From Aphelocoma coerulescens (lineage: Eukaryota > Chordata > Aves > Passeriformes > Corvidae): 64,000 nucleotides of DNA. Position 1 is the first letter of the stretch, and every line of letters starts with the position of its first letter. Positions 60,101 through 64,000 of this stretch are shown piece by piece. The DNA lies in the NCBI RefSeq assembly GCF_041296385.1, contig NC_091014.1:7291578-7355577 (forward strand), given 5' to 3'. Position numbers and translations under genes: made by a program. Under the pieces are notes generated by a model that had not been told where the DNA came from, searched no databases, and saw nothing but the letters and a program-made list of their open reading frames with translations.

Positions 60101-62058
60101 AGCCACTTGTGTTCCCAAGGGTTTAGTTAATACAAGCACATCTCCTGGCACTGCATTGTCTGGCCTGGAAACAAAGAATTCATACATTAATTATATAGAA
60201 AGATTCAAACATGTTATTAGGAATAAGTGCTGATAATTAGATTTTCACAGACCCATGCATCTTATTGCACAGCTAAAAAACTGACTAATTGCAGAATTAC
60301 CCTTTGGGATTCATTGCCATGCAATATTATTGATGAATATACTGCAAACTTGTTTTAAAAGTGGTAATCCTTCTTTCTTGGAAAAAAAACAATGCTTGCA
60401 GTCACACACACATCAAATTACATCTCTTCGTTCAATTTTTTGAGATGATAAGGGGAAAAAATTGACCTTTTTTATCCAGGGCATAAGATATCCCACATTA
60501 AGATCATGCTCAAATTCATTTGTACAGAGTAACATGCCACAGTGGGACATTCAATATCAGCTACTGTTAAATGAACAGAATGCTCTAAAGACAGCAGTTC
60601 TGTAGTTCTCTACAGCCATTAACAGGGTAATTGGGACGTGGTTTAGAAATGCATGTATAAGTGTGGCAGAAATTTGTGTTCAAAACAGTCTCCACTACCT
60701 TTAAAGATTAGAAGCTTAGTTCTCCTGTCAAAAGGAGAATAGGATCAAAAAGTACTGGGGGGTGGGAAGAAGTAAAAGGACATCCTATTTAAAAAAAGCA
60801 AATATGTACAAAGTGCTAAGGACAAACGCAAGCAGGAGTAGGTACTGCTTTATTCAGCAGGAGACACACCACAAGATCACAACGCGGTGCTTAACAGATT
60901 TCTACTGTATCCCTCAGACCAGTGCCTTTGATTGTTCAGTGATTTAACTTACATTATAAATTCATTAGGCTGACAGACTGTCGTGGCCACTCCTCCTAAA
61001 ACAATCCAGGGATTTAACACTGTTTGGCCACCAGTAACAGATGTTCCTGCCTCTTCTGCTGCATCTTTGAAACCCTGGATAATTAGAGGCATCACTTTGT
61101 CTCTTTCCTAGAGATCAAAACAGAAGTCAGAGTTCCATACACAGCAGTGCTAGTCATTGCAAGAGTGGTCCAGGGCTTTAACCACTCCAACCAAATGCCC
61201 TCGTGGCAAATAGTTCATGACAGAAAAGCAACCCTTAGGAAGAGTCTGGCCTCCTGAAAACTGCATGTTAACCCATAAAGTTAAGGTTTTACAGCTCTGT
61301 GTAGAAGAGGTGCAAAGACACTCTTACACCGAAGCGACATTCTTCAAAAGGTCATATAAGAGTAATCAGAGTTCTGGAAACTCAGAACAACTATCCTGCT
61401 GCCGTAACCAGGTACGGCCACAGCAGTGCAGTGCTAAAAGGCAACATTTAATCAAGATGCATTTGGGTTCCATCAACCATCAAAGTTTCAGCTTACATCC
61501 TTCTAAGAATAACATCCCTTTTTTGCTGCTGCAAAACAGCCATACATGCTGGCCACTTCCACAAAAAAAAAAAAAAAGAAAGAAAGAAAAGAAAAGAAAG
61601 AATAAAAAAAAATATAAAAATAATAAAAAGAAAGCAAAACCAGCCCATAATTATCTATCCAGATTGATACACGAATTGGCAATCAAATGCTGGCCTTTGA
61701 CAGAAGGAGGGACCCGTTTTGGTGAGGATGAAGGCAGCAGATTACAATGCCACAGAAAACTGAACTTTTAGCACATGACCTCAGAATGTTCATGAGGCTA
61801 AATCCATACTATGAGCTGAGCCATTCAATAAGACCATCTCTTCCTTAAATGGCTTCAGACTTTGAGAAGAAAATACACTAAAGGTAAATACATTCTGAGC
61901 ACATTTCACTGTTTAAGTCTTCCTTCAAGATAAAGTGCCAAAAATCTTACCCTATCTGTCATTTTATTGCTGATTCCAAGAAGCATCAACATGTTGTCGC
62001 ATTCTGTGACCCCCATGGCATAAAGGTCACTTAGGACATTGGCACACGCTATCCGTCC
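50436..62058 (-). CDS. SEPHS1: Selenophosphate synthetase 1, 3' portion (6 exons, C-terminal 293 residues)
   Basis: SEPHS1 is the cytosolic/nuclear paralogue of selenophosphate synthetase that lacks selenocysteine in its active site; its exact activity is uncertain, with redox homeostasis proposed. Exons in transcript order: 61951-62058, 60953-61107, 60074-60164, 57052-57151, 55301-55513, 50436-50650. They sum to 882 bases (294 codons with stop). The translation begins at [20 protein letters not shown], equal to human residue 100, and ends [10 protein letters not shown] like the human protein. Identity is near complete. The N-terminal exons with the ATP-binding and catalytic loop, including the residue that separates it from SEPHS2, lie beyond 64,000. 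The gap 62,059-64,000 is intron. SEPHS2 is excluded by the C-terminal sequence. Confidence 0.96.
60074..62058 (-). CDS. SEPHS1: SEPHS1 exons for the end of the AIRS N domain and start of the C domain
   Basis: Exon 61951-62058 (36 codons, phase 0-0) reads [17 protein letters not shown]. Exon 60953-61107 reads [20 protein letters not shown] and [17 protein letters not shown]. Exon 60074-60164 reads [20 protein letters not shown]. The GGQT and TKPLGTQ motifs are characteristic of the selenophosphate synthetase family. One substitution against human (LGISN for LGVSN) is seen. Confidence 0.95.
61561..61634. repeat. A-rich (GAAA)n low-complexity tract in a SEPHS1 intron
   Basis: A run of 15 A residues is followed by GAAAG-type repeats and further A runs. 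It drives a lysine-rich spurious open frame on the plus strand. It could be the decayed tail of a retroposed sequence, but no body is recognisable upstream. Confidence 0.85.
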
Positions 62059-64000
62059 CTGAAAAACAAAGAGAGGCAAGAAAAAAAATCTGCAGGACTG
62101 TTGGTGAATATTTAAACAAAGCTTCCAGTATGTGTTTGCACTCTGACACAGCTTCTTACTCCACAGCATTAAGAAACCCAGCCGGAGACGTGGCATGATC
62201 CATTATGTGCTATGTGCTCACGTAGAAATGCAGGTATCCTTCCTTTTACAGCTATGGAGAGAATTCATCCCAGCTCTCTTGGTCAACACACTCTCCCACT
62301 GACTCCATAGGAATCCCAGAGTTAAGACTGAATGCCCAGTCTGAGAGGCTGAAGTTAAGATCAAGAGTCTTTTCTTTGATAACAAGCTGTTTACTTAATG
62401 TGGTATGTTGTTATTAACTTTATTCCAGCACGAAACTGTACATCCTGATGGAGATGGCCATGGCATAGAATTCACAACTGCTAGGAAGCTAATCCAAAAA
62501 GAACATATTGCTGTAACTCTTCTGCATTGGAATATGCAGGAGACAGGTCCTTGATGAGAAAGATGTTTGTTCCCTGCACTACTCTGGAGGCCATGTATGC
62601 ACTCCTCAGTTTTGAGGAGAACTCCTCTTCCCAGAGAATATGGCTGTGCTGCCTGAGCACCACACTGGGATGCTTCCTTTGCTGCCTGAGGATGACAGCA
62701 TGTGCAGGGAATGAAGGAGCTCAGGGCTTCCAGGAACTGGATTTGCCACCACTGAGGGAAGCTGTGTGCCCCCACCGCTCACATAGTGAGAGAGATGTGT
62801 CTATCTGTCACTTTTCAGGTGACCAATCAGGCTGAATTTTGCTACAGTACCAACAATTTTACTGACTGTTGTGTGTGTATGTGAGTATCTCCACTAACAA
62901 AATCTTATACAAGAGACAAAACTGTTTGTCTGCTGCAGATTCCTCTAAGAAGTCAGGAAGCTGACAGGACTGAGAAGCAATCACTTGCATCACATGAGGT
63001 TAGTTACACTAATTTTACTAAATTAATGGATCTTGACTCAGGGTTTCTGAGGTATGGATCCAGCACAAATAAGACATCAAGTTTCCTGATCAAGATGCAG
63101 AACTTCCTCATACAGGGTGTGCCCTAAGGGACAGCAAGGTATTTTAAAATATAGGACAAATTCTGTTGTGTTACTCTGGAAGACTCCATGCATTCTATGA
63201 AAGTTGTTTTAGGTTTACAGTTGCAGAACAGTAACCAACACCTGGCTTTATGATTTTAAATCTGTGCTTTTCATTATGTTCAAAGGGAACACCACATGGT
63301 AAAAATAACAACATGCTTATTTGATACAATTTGCAAAAAAGATAGTATTTTCAGGCAGTTACTTCACTTGCTGATGACATGAAACAACATATCCAAGTCA
63401 CAAATAAATATAATAACAGTTTTTCATAAATTCAAGAGTTTTCAGTGGCATCAGGGGAATCCCTGATATTTGGAACTGGAATATGTTTTAATCATATAAA
63501 TCTTAAACTATTAAGAAAAAAGTGAGTTGTATACTGCACTATTTGATGGATATTGGCTGTTAAATTTCTATATGCCTGCCATTTCCCTTCTGTGGAAGGG
63601 AACTATCAAGCCATTCTCTGTTATCTTCAGTATTTACCAAGCAAACTGCTGGTTTGTGCCCTGTTAGGAATAACAGATAAGTTTTTAAAACCATACTGAC
63701 AACACATCTGATAGTCAGAGGTCAGTCTAATAATGCTTTTGCCAGCTGCCAAAGCCACTATGGAAACAAATTCAGGGAAGTGCAATTCCCAAGTCTGAAG
63801 GAGCAGAGAGAACAAAGGGCTTGTGAACATCAACAAACACAACAGGGCTCACAAACAGGGGTCAGCCTGGCCAGGTCCTGCAGGCCACCTGCCTGCTTGG
63901 GTAGTGCCCCTGAAACACAAAGATCTGTGTGCAATACTAAGAACTATTTGTAAGGGCAAAGGATGAAGAATCAGACACCCATCTCCAATCCTGAGTGAAG
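62059..64000 (-). other. SEPHS1 intron running out of the window
   Basis: No exon matching the remaining SEPHS1 N-terminus is visible. One open segment at 62,478-62,715 on the minus strand looks protein-like and is discussed as a finding. Confidence 0.55.

Noticed and set aside
61217..61771. 184-codon lysine-rich open frame on the plus strand in SEPHS1
   Set aside because: Its length is due to an A-rich (GAAA)n tract and it is antisense to SEPHS1 in intron sequence.

Overview
The window is vertebrate nuclear DNA, almost certainly from a bird. It has multi-exon genes with short GT-AG introns, two fragments of the avian LINE CR1, CpG-island promoters, and the gene order OPTN - MCM10 - PHYH - SEPHS1 that I know from human chromosome 10p13. 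All four genes were recognised from their exon translations, and every exon boundary given here was checked for reading-phase continuity.

Layout. (1) 1-12.1 kb, + strand: the 3' two thirds of OPTN (optineurin), 11 coding exons from the LC3-interacting region to the stop codon and poly(A) signals; its 5' exons lie left of the window. (2) 12.1-13.6 kb: a short intergenic gap ending in a CR1 fragment that abuts the MCM10 promoter. (3) 13.6-30.9 kb, + strand: complete MCM10, a replication initiation factor (19 coding exons, 869 codons plus stop, one upstream non-coding exon, CpG promoter with YY1-, NRF1- and Sp1-like sites). (4) 30.9-34.5 kb: the interval that holds UCMA in mammals. I find no UCMA here. 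I do find a diverged copy of the last two exons and 3' end of PHYH, on the same strand as PHYH. (5) 34.5-43.7 kb, - strand: complete PHYH (peroxisomal phytanoyl-CoA 2-hydroxylase), 9 exons, about 347 residues, with an N-terminal PTS2 signal behind a short in-frame repeat and a promoter CpG island carrying 79-bp tandem repeats. (6) 44-49.3 kb: intergenic, one CR1 3' end. (7) 49.3-64 kb, - strand: the 3' part of SEPHS1 (6 exons, equivalent to human residues 100-392), its 5' exons being right of the window.

The genes are neighbours by conserved synteny and do not form a pathway. OPTN is a ubiquitin-binding autophagy receptor, MCM10 acts in replication fork assembly, PHYH in peroxisomal alpha-oxidation and SEPHS1 is the non-selenocysteine selenophosphate synthetase paralogue. 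OPTN and MCM10 are co-directional, MCM10 and PHYH are convergent, and PHYH and SEPHS1 are co-directional on the - strand.

The observations most worth following are the PHYH 3' duplicate occupying the UCMA position, a frame-compatible candidate alternative exon in PHYH intron 1, the two repeat expansions at the PHYH 5' end, and the CR1 fragment fused to the MCM10 promoter. I saw no wholly new biological system.
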